Positions 25,432-34,255 of a stretch of 55,858 nucleotides of DNA are shown here, one piece after another. The DNA lies in contig JAHCGZ010000007.1 of the NCBI GenBank assembly GCA_022117465.1, positions 1 to 55,858 on the forward strand, written 5' to 3'. Each line of letters opens with the position of its first letter. The first letter of the stretch is position 1. The notes beneath the pieces are model-generated. The model made no database searches, was not told the origin of the DNA, and worked only from the letters and a program-made list of their open reading frames with translations. The stretch comes from Candidatus Nitrosopumilus limneticus (GTDB taxonomy: Archaea > Thermoproteota > Nitrososphaeria > Nitrososphaerales > Nitrosopumilaceae). Both the position numbers and the translations under genes were made by a program.

Positions 25432-27087
25432 TTATTTAGAATGGCCTAATTCTTTTTTATATTTTTCAATATCAGCGGGTTCAATTCTTGCAAATAACGG
25501 AAATGATTCACCTAGAACATGTCCAGATAAAATACCCAATTCAGATTGAGAAGACCATGGAATTTCTTCTATATTTCCATCAAGTCCAATCTGATTCCAA
25601 ATTTTTTGTGCAGATTCAGGCATAAATGGGAATATGGCAATAGATATACTTCTAACAGCATTTACTGAAAGATATACACAATTTTTAGTTCCAGGACCAT
25701 TTTTCCATGGCTCCTTGTGTTGAAAGTATTGGTTAAAAAAAGAAGAAAATTCCATTATTTTCTTTAATCCTCTATCCAAATGATTTTGTTCCATCAAAGC
25801 AGAGATATCAGTTGCAAGTGATTTTATTTTTTGTTCGGCTTCAGAATCCTTTTCATCAAAGGATTCAATTTCTGGAATTTTTCCATCAAATGCTTTTTTT
25901 GTAAATCCTAATGCACGATTTACAAAATTTCCAAGATTACCAATCAATTCAGAATTTATTCTAGTTGTAAAATCATTCCAATCAAAATTCAAATCATCTT
26001 GTGAATATGGATTTATAGAAACAAGATAGAATCTCAAATAATCTGCAGGGTAATATTCTAGAAATTGTTTTAGTCCAATATACCAATTTCTACTCTTGGA
26101 TATTTTTTTTCCTTGAAGTGTAAGATGTCCTCGAGTTGGAATATAATCAGGTAATTTGTATTCTGTATTAATTCCCAATCTCATTGCAGGTAAGAAAAGA
26201 TAATGATGATACACAATATCCTTTCCAATAAAATGATAAATGTCAGATGAATTCCAAAATTCTTTTCCATCAATTCCTTTATCATTTAGAAATTTTAGTG
26301 CAGTTGAAATGTATGCCAAGTGATTATCAAACCAACCATAGAATACTTTGCCATTTGCATCATCAAGAGGAACAGGTACACCCCAAGGAATGTCACGTGT
26401 AATATCCCAATCAATTAATCCAGATTTAATCCAATTTTGTACATATTTTTTAACATCCTTTTGAAGAGTGCTAGTTTCCTCTAACCATTTAGATAAGGAA
26501 TCACCAAAATTTTTGAGTTTGAAAAAATAATGATTAGTTTTTTCTTTGATTGGAGTTTGACCGCAAAGAGAGCATTTAGGATCAGTTATTTCCTCAGGTA
26601 CACGACCACAACTTTCACATAAATCAGAATATTGATCTTCAGCTTTACAATATGGGCATATTCCTTTGACATATCTGTCAGGAAGGAATTTTTTATCATT
26701 ATTACAATAAAACTGAATAATTTCTTTTTGATAAATGTGACCGGCATCATTTAATTTGTTAAAAACTTCTTGAACAAATTCAATATTTTCAGGAGAGCTA
26801 GTTTTATAGAAAAAATCAAAATTAATACCAAATGCAGTAAAATCCTCATAATCACGTTTATTCCAATGAGCAACGTAATCAGCAGGAGTTTTTCCTTCTT
26901 TTTCAGATTGAATTAAGATAGGAGTTCCAAAATCATCAGATGCACAAAAATAGTATGCCTCAACTCCATTTTGTTTTAGAAATCTAGTAGTTACATCTGC
27001 TGGAAGATACGTAGATGCAACATGACCCAAATGAATCTCTCCATTTGCATACGGCAATGCACTTGTAATTATAGCTCTTTTATTCAT
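25432..27087 (-). CDS. metG: Methionyl-tRNA synthetase
   Basis: A 551-residue class I synthetase. The HIGH-type motif is in NGEIHLGHVAS (about residues 15-25), the zinc knuckle has CPYC, CESC and CSLC between about residues 140 and 180, and the KMSKS-type loop is LQGKKISKSRNW. The anticodon-binding helical domain follows. It lacks the C-terminal EMAP/dimerisation domain, which archaea often encode separately. Charges tRNA-Met in the cytoplasm. Confidence 0.96.
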   Translation of the reverse strand: MNKRAIITSALPYANGEIHLGHVASTYLPADVTTRFLKQNGVEAYYFCASDDFGTPILIQSEKEGKTPADYVAHWNKRDYEDFTAFGINFDFFYKTSSPENIEFVQEVFNKLNDAGHIYQKEIIQFYCNNDKKFLPDRYVKGICPYCKAEDQYSDLCESCGRVPEEITDPKCSLCGQTPIKEKTNHYFFKLKNFGDSLSKWLEETSTLQKDVKKYVQNWIKSGLIDWDITRDIPWGVPVPLDDANGKVFYGWFDNHLAYISTALKFLNDKGIDGKEFWNSSDIYHFIGKDIVYHHYLFLPAMRLGINTEYKLPDYIPTRGHLTLQGKKISKSRNWYIGLKQFLEYYPADYLRFYLVSINPYSQDDLNFDWNDFTTRINSELIGNLGNFVNRALGFTKKAFDGKIPEIESFDEKDSEAEQKIKSLATDISALMEQNHLDRGLKKIMEFSSFFNQYFQHKEPWKNGPGTKNCVYLSVNAVRSISIAIFPFMPESAQKIWNQIGLDGNIEEIPWSSQSELGILSGHVLGESFPLFARIEPADIEKYKKELGHSK

Positions 27088-27217
27088 ATTATAATTTTCA
27101 ATAATTAGATTAGGGTTAAGAAGTTTTACTAAAAAAAAGTCACTCAGTCATATAGTTCGTAACAAAATAAGAAATAACTTTTTTTAAAATTAGAAAAAAA
27201 TAGAACTACTTTATTGT

Positions 27218-28072
27218 TTATGCATTATGAGAAATTTTTGAAGGTTCTTGGATATTGATTTTTGAAATTAATCCCAATGAACGACATGCAAGCGTTCCAA
27301 GTAACAAAGCAACTGCAATCAAGACGATCATTCCTGATGGTGCTAAGTTAAGATAGTATGATAGAAATATTCCCACAACTACAGAAACCACAGACATTGA
27401 GACAGAAATTACGATAGTCTTTTTGAATCCTTTACCAAATAACATTGCAGAAAGGTTTGGTATCACAATTAGTGCAGATATTAGAAGTATTCCCACAAGT
27501 CGCATCGACGTAACCACTGTTACTGCTGCAATAACTACAAACAGATAATTCAGCATAGTAACATTTAGTCCTGCAACTTTTGCCTGTTCCTCATTAAATG
27601 AAATATGTAAAAATTGTTTTTGAAATACCAAAAGCATTACAACTATTCCAGCACTAATACCAATGATTGTGATTGTATCTTCTAGACTGATTAAAAGAAT
27701 ACTTCCAAACAAAAAGCTAAACAAGTCTACTGAAAATCCTCCTGATGCACTCACTAATGTTACACCAACTGCAAGACCAGATACTAAAATAACTGCAACT
27801 GCTGCATCTCCAGATATCTTTGTGCTAGAGCGAAGTTTCTGCAGACCAAGTCCTCCAAGTACAGATACAACAAATGCACTCCACAACGGAGCAACTCCTA
27901 AAAACAACCCTACAGAAATTCCACCAAAAGCAACATGTGCAATGCCATCACCAAAAAGGGCATACCTTCTAAGTACAAGAAAAGTTCCCATAAATGAACA
28001 TATTATTGCTACAGAAATTCCAGCAATCAGAGCCTTTTGCATAAAACCATAGGATAAGACATCAAGAAGCAT
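27218..28072 (-). CDS. znuB: Zinc/manganese-type ABC transporter permease
   Basis: A 284-residue membrane protein with eight to nine predicted helices and ABC-3 family signatures: FLVLRRYALFGDGIAHVAFGGI near the N-terminus and LVGILLISALIVIPNLSAML. It forms the channel of a metal importer with the ATPase and binding protein encoded just upstream on the same strand (28081-30161). Metal could be Zn, Mn or another divalent ion; the family does not decide this. Confidence 0.93.
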   Translation of the reverse strand: MLLDVLSYGFMQKALIAGISVAIICSFMGTFLVLRRYALFGDGIAHVAFGGISVGLFLGVAPLWSAFVVSVLGGLGLQKLRSSTKISGDAAVAVILVSGLAVGVTLVSASGGFSVDLFSFLFGSILLISLEDTITIIGISAGIVVMLLVFQKQFLHISFNEEQAKVAGLNVTMLNYLFVVIAAVTVVTSMRLVGILLISALIVIPNLSAMLFGKGFKKTIVISVSMSVVSVVVGIFLSYYLNLAPSGMIVLIAVALLLGTLACRSLGLISKINIQEPSKISHNA

Positions 28073-28080
28073 AATTTCAC

Positions 28081-28887
28081 CTAATGGTTATGATCATGCA
28101 TATGCATTTGCATTGCAGATTCTGTGTATGTTTTTAAAATATTTTCATCTTCAAAGAATTTTTCTTTTTCTCCGTGAAAGAAAAGTTTTCTGTTCATGCA
28201 TGAAACTCTGTTTGCGTATTTTTTTATTGCATCAAGATCATGTGATGACCAGACAATCGTGATTCCGTTTTCTTTGTTAATTTTCTTAATGACATTGTAA
28301 AACTTTGTTTGTGATTCTACATCTACACTTGTGACAGGTTCATCAAGAATAAGAAGCAGTGGATCTTTTACCAAAGATTTTGCAATGAATACTCTCTGAA
28401 GTTCTCCTCCTGAGAGTTCGCCTATCCTTCTGTTTTTCAAATCTTCCATACCAACCGTTTTTAGAGCCTCAAGTATCTTGTCTTCTGTTTTGTCAATCTT
28501 TTTGTAAACTCTGTTCCAACAACAACCGCACTGCTGAATCAGTTTTCCCCCTTTTACAATTTTTTTATCAGAAATAATTCCCATCGATACTATATCGTAA
28601 ACTGTTGCAGGAAAATTTGGCTCAAATGCAATCTTTTGTGGAACGTATCCAACTAGTGGAATTAGTGATTTGTACTTGTCAGGTCCATACTCAAACAGTT
28701 TTATCTTTCCTTTGTAATTCTGCAAACCCAATATGGCCCGAAACAGTGTCGTCTTACCTGCTCCGTTTGGACCTACTATTCCAAGTATGTCTCCTTCTGC
28801 AACATCAAAGCTGATATCATCTACTGCAATGTGATTGTTGTATCCAATTGTCAGATTTTCTACCTGAAGTACTGTTGTCATTGACAT
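28081..28887 (-). CDS. znuC: Zinc/manganese-type ABC transporter ATP-binding protein
   Basis: A 268-residue ATPase with Walker A GPNGAGKTT (about residue 38), Q-loop YVPQK, signature LSGGE and Walker B LLILDEP. The C-terminus is His-rich (MHMHDHNH), which may sense metal. An unusual insert between Q-loop and signature carries CGCCWNR. Its start overlaps the end of znuA by 10 bases and its stop is 8 bases before znuB, so the three are one operon. Confidence 0.94.
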   Translation of the reverse strand: MSMTTVLQVENLTIGYNNHIAVDDISFDVAEGDILGIVGPNGAGKTTLFRAILGLQNYKGKIKLFEYGPDKYKSLIPLVGYVPQKIAFEPNFPATVYDIVSMGIISDKKIVKGGKLIQQCGCCWNRVYKKIDKTEDKILEALKTVGMEDLKNRRIGELSGGELQRVFIAKSLVKDPLLLILDEPVTSVDVESQTKFYNVIKKINKENGITIVWSSHDLDAIKKYANRVSCMNRKLFFHGEKEKFFEDENILKTYTESAMQMHMHDHNH

Positions 28888-30161
28888 TCTAATGCCACTT
28901 TAAGGACATCTAAGTTTTGCTCCATCTTTTGCAAAAATGTTACTCCCTTGGATGCTTCTACAGGTGTTAATGCCTCTAATGGACTGAAGATCAGGACTTG
29001 TGCGCCTGCTTCATCTGCAATTACTTGTGCAAGTCTTGGGTCTACCAATTCTTCGGCAAATATTACTTTGATGTCATTGTCTTTTACAAAGTTTACAAAT
29101 TCAGCAATTTCAGAAGCTGATGCTTCAGAATCGGGTGTTAGCCCCCCTATTGCAAATACTGTCAAGTCGTATCTTTCACCAAAATAAGTAAACGCATTAT
29201 GGAATGGGACAAATGTATCCTTCTGACAATTTGAGATTTCAGATCTTACTTTAGCATCAAAGGTATCTAGCTGAGCATTGTATGCAACAGCATTTTGCTC
29301 ATAATAGTTTGCGTTTTCAGGATCAACCTTAACCAGTTCATCCTTTATGTTGTTGACCTGCTGTTTTACAAGAATCGGATCAAGCCAGATATGTGGGTCG
29401 TACTCAAATGAATGTCCATGTTCATCTTCTATTTCACCATCGGTATCATGCTCATATTCTATTTCACCATCGGTATCATGCTCATATTCTATTTCACCAT
29501 CTTTAGCATGAACATCTTCGCCAGAAACCAAATGGTGAATTTCCACTATTCCCTCTAAAGCATTAATTTCCCCTTCTTCAAATTGATGTACAAATTCTTC
29601 AATCTCTTCAATAATGCCTTTACCATGATCATGTCCGTCACCTACATGCTCATGTAGTATTTCTTTGATAAATTCAAGAGTTTGTAATTCCGTTATTTGT
29701 CCTTCTTCAAACTCTTCTATTATTTTTCCAATTTCTTCTAAAAATTGCTCTTTATGATCTTCAAATTTCAAAAGTTCTATGCCATTGGATGCCTTGATAA
29801 AAACAATATGATCAAATTCCCCAGAATCAATTAAGTTATCCACATATGGCTCAATTCCAAGTCCGGCGTACACAAAGACATCAGCGTCCTGAAGCGATTG
29901 TATTTCCCCTGCTCGAGGTTCCCAATTATGTGCTTCTATTCCAGATGGAAGATACTGTTTAACTATTGCTTTGTCCCCTGCAACATTCTTTGCAAATTCA
30001 TAATATGGAAAAAATGATGCATACACAATGATCTTCTCTTGTTGAATTTCAGAAGACATAGACATTTTAGAATTGTCTGAGGATTGCAATGCAAAGATTA
30101 GAATTATCACGCTAACTGCAACTACAGCGCCGATTCCACCATAAAGAAAATTTTTTTTCAT
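28878..30161 (-). CDS. znuA: Metal-binding lipoprotein-like component of ABC transporter (cluster A-I)
   Basis: From the ATG at 30161 the protein has 427 residues. An N-terminal membrane anchor (about 6-26) precedes a cluster A-I binding protein: IIVYASFFPYYEFAKN, SGIEAHNWEPR (metal His), DPHIWLDP (metal His), FVPFHNAFTYFGERY, and IFAEELVDPRLAQ. A long acidic and His-rich insertion (about residues 130-250) includes HEHVGDGHDHGKG and tandem DGEIEYEHDT units. Such loops help capture metal in ZnuA proteins. First gene of the operon; the operator-like palindrome at 30192-30213 lies at its promoter. Confidence 0.93.
   Translation of the reverse strand: MKKNFLYGGIGAVVAVSVIILIFALQSSDNSKMSMSSEIQQEKIIVYASFFPYYEFAKNVAGDKAIVKQYLPSGIEAHNWEPRAGEIQSLQDADVFVYAGLGIEPYVDNLIDSGEFDHIVFIKASNGIELLKFEDHKEQFLEEIGKIIEEFEEGQITELQTLEFIKEILHEHVGDGHDHGKGIIEEIEEFVHQFEEGEINALEGIVEIHHLVSGEDVHAKDGEIEYEHDTDGEIEYEHDTDGEIEDEHGHSFEYDPHIWLDPILVKQQVNNIKDELVKVDPENANYYEQNAVAYNAQLDTFDAKVRSEISNCQKDTFVPFHNAFTYFGERYDLTVFAIGGLTPDSEASASEIAEFVNFVKDNDIKVIFAEELVDPRLAQVIADEAGAQVLIFSPLEALTPVEASKGVTFLQKMEQNLDVLKVALECQ
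29431..29490 (-). repeat. 30-bp tandem repeat in znuA
   Basis: Two perfect 30-base copies (29431-29460 and 29461-29490) plus a partial third encode the acidic unit DGEIEYEHDT in the metal-binding loop. Length variation between strains would be expected here. Confidence 0.85.
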
Positions 30162-30191
30162 ATGTTTCAAAAACGTATTATTAAGATATGT

Positions 30192-30213
30192 ATATAAAGT
30201 TAATACTTTATAT
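30192..30213. promoter_or_regulatory. Palindromic operator in the znuABC/nikR divergent promoter
   Basis: A perfect inverted repeat with 9-base arms, ATATAAAGT and ACTTTATAT, is separated by TAAT. It covers the TATA box expected for znuA (about 30 bases before its ATG) and lies 100 bases before the regulator start. A ribbon-helix-helix dimer bound here would block TBP/TFB. Binding by the adjacent NikR-like protein is inference; AT-rich palindromes also arise by chance in such DNA. Confidence 0.5.
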
Positions 30214-30312
30214 CATAATTTATGTTATTTTCAATAAAAAGAAAACGATAAAAAATTAATTCTTATTAACATTTACTAGTAGATTTAAATAATAATTAAT
30301 AATGTAAATCAC

Positions 30313-30696
30313 ATGCCAATAGTTTCAATTTCTCTAAACAATGAGATTCTAAAGGAACTTGACAAGCTCCAGATCTCTATGGGATTTTCCGGACGTTCTG
30401 AGATCATAAGAGCTGGAATCAGATCCTTTGTTCAAGATGAAAAACAAAAACAAGACATGACAGGAAAAAGAAAAGCATTTTTGATGGTTGTACATGCAGA
30501 TGAATTTGATGACCAAGTTGCAGGAATAAAACATGACTATGAGGATCTGATAAAAACACACCTTCACAGCAAGGTAGACGAAAGCAGATGTGTTGAATTG
30601 TTTCTGTTAGATGGCGATGCAAGAAAAATAGAGTCTGTGACCAAAGGATTTGTTACAAACAAAAAGATGGACACGGTAAAACTTATGACGATATAA
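30313..30696 (+). CDS. nikR: NikR-like ribbon-helix-helix metal-responsive regulator
   Basis: A 127-residue protein. Residues 1-45 form a CopG-type DNA-binding domain (IVSISLNNEILKELDKLQ, GRSEIIRAGIRSFV). The C-terminal ACT-like domain keeps residues resembling the NikR nickel site: His74, His83 and His85 (THLH), and Cys93. It is divergent from the metal transporter operon, so it likely represses it when metal is sufficient. Spacing of the ligands differs slightly from E. coli NikR, so the metal may not be nickel. Confidence 0.88.
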   Translation: MPIVSISLNNEILKELDKLQISMGFSGRSEIIRAGIRSFVQDEKQKQDMTGKRKAFLMVVHADEFDDQVAGIKHDYEDLIKTHLHSKVDESRCVELFLLDGDARKIESVTKGFVTNKKMDTVKLMTI

Positions 30697-30714
30697 AATC
30701 CAAAATATTACTAT

Positions 30715-31956
30715 TTACCAGTTATTTGCGTATTTGACTTGCTCTGGAGTTAATTTATCAATTTTTACATCCATTGCTTTTAATGCATCAAATGCGATTT
30801 GAATATCAATTTCTTTAGGAACATCAATAATTTTATTTTCCATTTTTTTATGATTTTTTAGAATATACAATACGGACAAAAGTTGGTTTAAAAATGATTG
30901 TGCCATCACCTCTGGTGGATGTCCTTCTGCAGAAACTAAGTTTGCAAGACGTCCTTTTCCAATCAAGTAAACTTTTCTACCATTGTTCAAAGTACATTCA
31001 TCAAGAGTTGGTCGTACTTCTTTAACAGATTTAGATTTGGTAAGTAAGAATTCACTATCAATTTCAACATCAAAGTGCCCAACGTTACCCATTATTGCAC
31101 CATCCTTCATTTTCAAAATGTGTTCTTTTCTAATTACACTAGTCATTCCAGTACATGTGATAAACATGTCACCAATTTTTGCTGCTTGGGACATTGGCAT
31201 GACCTCAAATCCATCCATGTGAGCTTCAAGTGCTTTAATAGGATCAACTTCAGTTACAATTACTTTTGAGCCCATTCCATGGCATCTTGATGCAACCCCA
31301 CGTCCAACCCAACCATATCCAACTACTACAACACGTTTTGATGCCATTAGTAAATTCATAGCGCGTAAATAACCATCAATAGTGCTTTGTCCTGTACCAT
31401 ATCGATTATCAAACATATGTTTAGTGTAAGCTTCATTAACTAAAATTACAGGATATCTCAACTTGCCTTGATTTTCTACAGCTCTAATTCTAGTAACACC
31501 GGCAGTAGTTTCTTCAGTAGCACCTAAAATTTTCATGTTGTTAAATCGTTTATCAAAGTGTGCTTTGATGTTCATATCTGCACCATCATCAGTTAGAATT
31601 GTTGGTTTGTGTTTAAGCACTTGATCAATACACCAATCATAATCTTTTACAGATTGTCCATGCCATGCATACACGTGAATTCCTTGTGATGCCAAAAATG
31701 CAGCAATATTATCTTGAGTGGTTAAAGGATTACCACCACAAACGGCAACTGTTGCACCCAATTCCTTTGCACCCATTAATAAAACAGAAGTTTCTTTTGT
31801 AACGTGTAGACAAAATCCAATTGTAATTCCCTTGAGAGGTTTTGATTTTTTTAATCGATTAATGGTATTATCTAAAATTTGCATATGAGATCTAGCCCAC
31901 TCATAAGAAAGATTGCCTTCCTTGATCAATTTTGGACTAGATTTTACTTTACTCAA
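30715..31956 (-). CDS. ahcY: S-adenosylhomocysteine hydrolase
   Basis: A 413-residue enzyme. The NAD site is VVVGYGWVGRGVASRCHGMG, the substrate region includes LTDDGADMN and GATEETTAGVTR, and the C-terminal PPEVMAQSFLNQL and VKYANNW fit the family; the shortened C-terminus is typical of archaeal and Thermotoga forms. It splits SAH to adenosine and homocysteine, keeping methylation going. Cytoplasmic. Confidence 0.96.
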   Translation of the reverse strand: MSKVKSSPKLIKEGNLSYEWARSHMQILDNTINRLKKSKPLKGITIGFCLHVTKETSVLLMGAKELGATVAVCGGNPLTTQDNIAAFLASQGIHVYAWHGQSVKDYDWCIDQVLKHKPTILTDDGADMNIKAHFDKRFNNMKILGATEETTAGVTRIRAVENQGKLRYPVILVNEAYTKHMFDNRYGTGQSTIDGYLRAMNLLMASKRVVVVGYGWVGRGVASRCHGMGSKVIVTEVDPIKALEAHMDGFEVMPMSQAAKIGDMFITCTGMTSVIRKEHILKMKDGAIMGNVGHFDVEIDSEFLLTKSKSVKEVRPTLDECTLNNGRKVYLIGKGRLANLVSAEGHPPEVMAQSFLNQLLSVLYILKNHKKMENKIIDVPKEIDIQIAFDALKAMDVKIDKLTPEQVKYANNW

Positions 31957-32031
31957 TAAAGCAATCCCATTTTTGGACTATAAAATACTATCATGCGAAT
32001 GTAAATAAATAACAAATATTCAATTAAATTC

Positions 32032-32334
32032 ATGGCTTGGAAAAAAATTGCAGAAAAAGGCGAAGTAATCTCAGGTAAAGGGAAGGCATTTAAAATTGAT
32101 GGAAAACAAATTGCAATTTTTAATCAAGATGGATATCATGCAATAGATGATCTTTGTGTTCATCAAGACGGATCAATTGCACCAGGAAAACTAGAAGGGG
32201 ACATAGTAGAATGCCCATTACATTTCTGGCATTATAATATCAAAACAGGACAACTAGTAGATTATCTTAAAGATGTAAAATTAGCAACGTATCGTGTTGA
32301 AGCTAGAAATGATGGGATTTACGTAGACGTTTAA
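32032..32334 (+). CDS. Rieske [2Fe-2S] ferredoxin
   Basis: A 100-residue soluble Rieske protein. Cluster ligands are Cys42-x-His44 (CVHQDG) and Cys61-x2-His64 (CPLHFWHYN). It has the small NirD/BphF-type fold with no membrane anchor, so it probably serves as electron carrier to an oxygenase or reductase elsewhere in the genome. Starts with ATG, free-standing. Confidence 0.93.
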   Translation: MAWKKIAEKGEVISGKGKAFKIDGKQIAIFNQDGYHAIDDLCVHQDGSIAPGKLEGDIVECPLHFWHYNIKTGQLVDYLKDVKLATYRVEARNDGIYVDV

Positions 32335-32394
32335 ATATAAAAAAAACACATAATGTGATAAATATTTATTAATCTTAAATTATATTGTCTTAAG

Positions 32395-32718
32395 ATGACA
32401 GATAATAGTTTTAAAGAAACCAAACGCCAAGAAAGATCTAGAATAAAAGAGGCAAAAATAAGACTAGACGAAGCTAAGAGCGCACATAAAAAAGTCAAAA
32501 AAGATGTAAAGAAAAAACTAATACAAATTAAAAAAGACAAACGTGGAAAAATTAAAGAAAATAAAAAATTAAAAAAATTGGCAGGAAAACAAAACAAACA
32601 AGAGTTAGAAAAAAAAATTAAAGAAACAAAAAATGACATCAAATTGGAAAAAATAGCTGCTAAAAATGAGGCAAAAATTAAAATTAAAAGTGCAAAATCA
32701 AAATTAAAAAGAGATTAA
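32395..32718 (+). CDS. Lysine-rich coiled-coil protein
   Basis: A 107-residue protein with about 40 per cent lysine and a nearly continuous helical heptad pattern (RSRIKEAKIRLDEAKSAHKK, LEKKIKETKNDIKLEKIAAK). It has no cysteine, tryptophan or membrane segment. The very high pI suggests DNA or RNA binding, or chromatin association, but no family is recognised. Starts ATG after a short AT-rich spacer. Confidence 0.72.
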   Translation: MTDNSFKETKRQERSRIKEAKIRLDEAKSAHKKVKKDVKKKLIQIKKDKRGKIKENKKLKKLAGKQNKQELEKKIKETKNDIKLEKIAAKNEAKIKIKSAKSKLKRD

Positions 32719-32733
32719 GAAAATATCTAAAAA

Positions 32734-33524
32734 CTAGCCATTTGTAGATAGAAGTGAATTGTGTTCAACCAATTTTTTAAATTTAGCATCTCTAGATTGT
32801 TTTTCAAGTAATATTAGTGGTTTTAAAGAATTGAATTTATCAATTTTTTTCTGAAAAAATAAAATCGTTATATCATTATCATGAATGTCACCAAGGAGAT
32901 CCTGTAGTTGTTTAAGATCTTCCATAATTTGTGAGATAGAATACTCAGGTAAAAATTCTAATAGATAACGTAATTTTTTAACAGTTTTTCTCATGGAATG
33001 AAGTTCTTTGATTTTAGTTTGATCTTGTATAATTATAGGAAAATTGGTTTGAATTGCTAAAATAAGTTCAAGACATTTTTTGGTAAAGAATATGTTGATC
33101 TCATCAATAAAATTAAATTCTGAAATAGTTGGGACTTCTAATGTTAAAAGCAAGGAATATTGGTTTAGAATGTCGGTAATCTTTTTTTCTCTTTGTTTTT
33201 TTAGATATTGAATGAATTTAAGTTCGGAAAACCCATAAAAAGAAATCTTTTCAGATAAAATATCATAATCTCTAATTATACTACTGGATTTGAATAAAAG
33301 TTGATATTGTTTTACAAATTTTTTTATTTTCTTTTTTTTTTTGGATATTTTGATAAAATTTTATAAATTGTGGTCATTCTACGAATTGAAGTCCTAAGAT
33401 CATGTATATTATCAACGGAGGGCTCATTAACACAAACAGATAATCGGTGATGAGATTTTTTCATATGTTCTAAAAACATTTGAAAAAAAGAATCATTGAG
33501 GGAACTAATGTGAATTATTGTCAT
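32734..33524 (-). pseudogene. CHAD-domain protein, frameshifted as sequenced
   Basis: The N-terminal part (33524-33324) has HMKKSHHRLSVCVNEPSVDN and IHDLRTSIRRMTTIYKIL, and the rest (to 32734) has KELHSMRKTVKKLRYLLEFL and LQDLLGDIHDNDI. These are the paired His/Arg/Lys helices of CHAD domains, which bind polyphosphate. The frame changes at a run of 11 T (33332-33342); one extra T would give a continuous protein of about 263 residues through KKFVKQYQLLFK. A base-calling error is likely. Its start overlaps the stop of the kinase gene upstream by four bases, so it belongs to the same operon. Confidence 0.88.
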
Positions 33525-34255
33525 TTTTTGAGAAAACCACGAATTTGTCTTTGAAGAACTAAATTTACATCAAGTATTGATTTATTTCCATCTATTGTGA
33601 TTAGATCGTATTTTTTCTTTAACCTTGCAAATTCATCTGCCATTTTACTTTGGTAAATTAAAAATGATTCATACATATCATCAGATAATCCTAGGTCTGA
33701 ACCAGATTCATAATAATCTAAAGACATTCGTTTTTCAAATACTCTGTGAACTAATTTAGTTGAATTTACATTTAAATAAAAAACTAAATCAGGCACTAGA
33801 GCAAAACTGTATAGATCACTAGACCATTTTCTTTTTAGTCCTCTAACATTGTTTCTTGCAATTAATGTGTAGATGTATCTGTCTGCAAGTACAACATATC
33901 CAGATTGTAATGCAGGAATAATCTTATGTTCTAATTCATCAGCAAAATCTGCAGCATAAAAAAGAGCCAATGTTTTCTTTCCTAATGAAATATTTCGTTT
34001 AGCTTCAAGAATCCCTTCGCCAATAAGATCTGAGCGTTTGAGACCAGTATTAAGAACAGCAAATCCATCTGCTTCAAGTCGTGATGTCAACATTTCAATC
34101 TGAGCACTTCGCCCAGAACCATCAGGCCCTTCAATTACAATTAATCTACCACTGATTTTAATATTTTTCAAATAAGGAATTCCTACATGTGAGTTACCGG
34201 AATACCATATTGGTGATCTTTTTTGTATTGATTTAGAAATTTTAGAGTGCATCAT
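33521..34255 (-). CDS. Thymidylate-kinase-like protein with Arg in the Walker A motif
   Basis: A 244-residue P-loop kinase of the thymidylate kinase fold. Walker A reads GPDGSGRS, with arginine in place of the catalytic lysine. A DR motif (LADRYIYTLIARN) replaces the usual DRYxxSxxAYQ, and the C-terminal part includes YYESGSDLGL. An N-terminal extension of 35 residues (IWYSGNSHVGIPYLKN) is absent from ordinary Tmk. It overlaps by one base with a paralogous kinase upstream and by four with CHAD downstream. Substrate uncertain: dTMP, or nucleotides with polyphosphate as in PPK2, a related fold. The Arg may reduce catalysis and suggest a partner role. Confidence 0.82.
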   Translation of the reverse strand: MMHSKISKSIQKRSPIWYSGNSHVGIPYLKNIKISGRLIVIEGPDGSGRSAQIEMLTSRLEADGFAVLNTGLKRSDLIGEGILEAKRNISLGKKTLALFYAADFADELEHKIIPALQSGYVVLADRYIYTLIARNNVRGLKRKWSSDLYSFALVPDLVFYLNVNSTKLVHRVFEKRMSLDYYESGSDLGLSDDMYESFLIYQSKMADEFARLKKKYDLITIDGNKSILDVNLVLQRQIRGFLKK

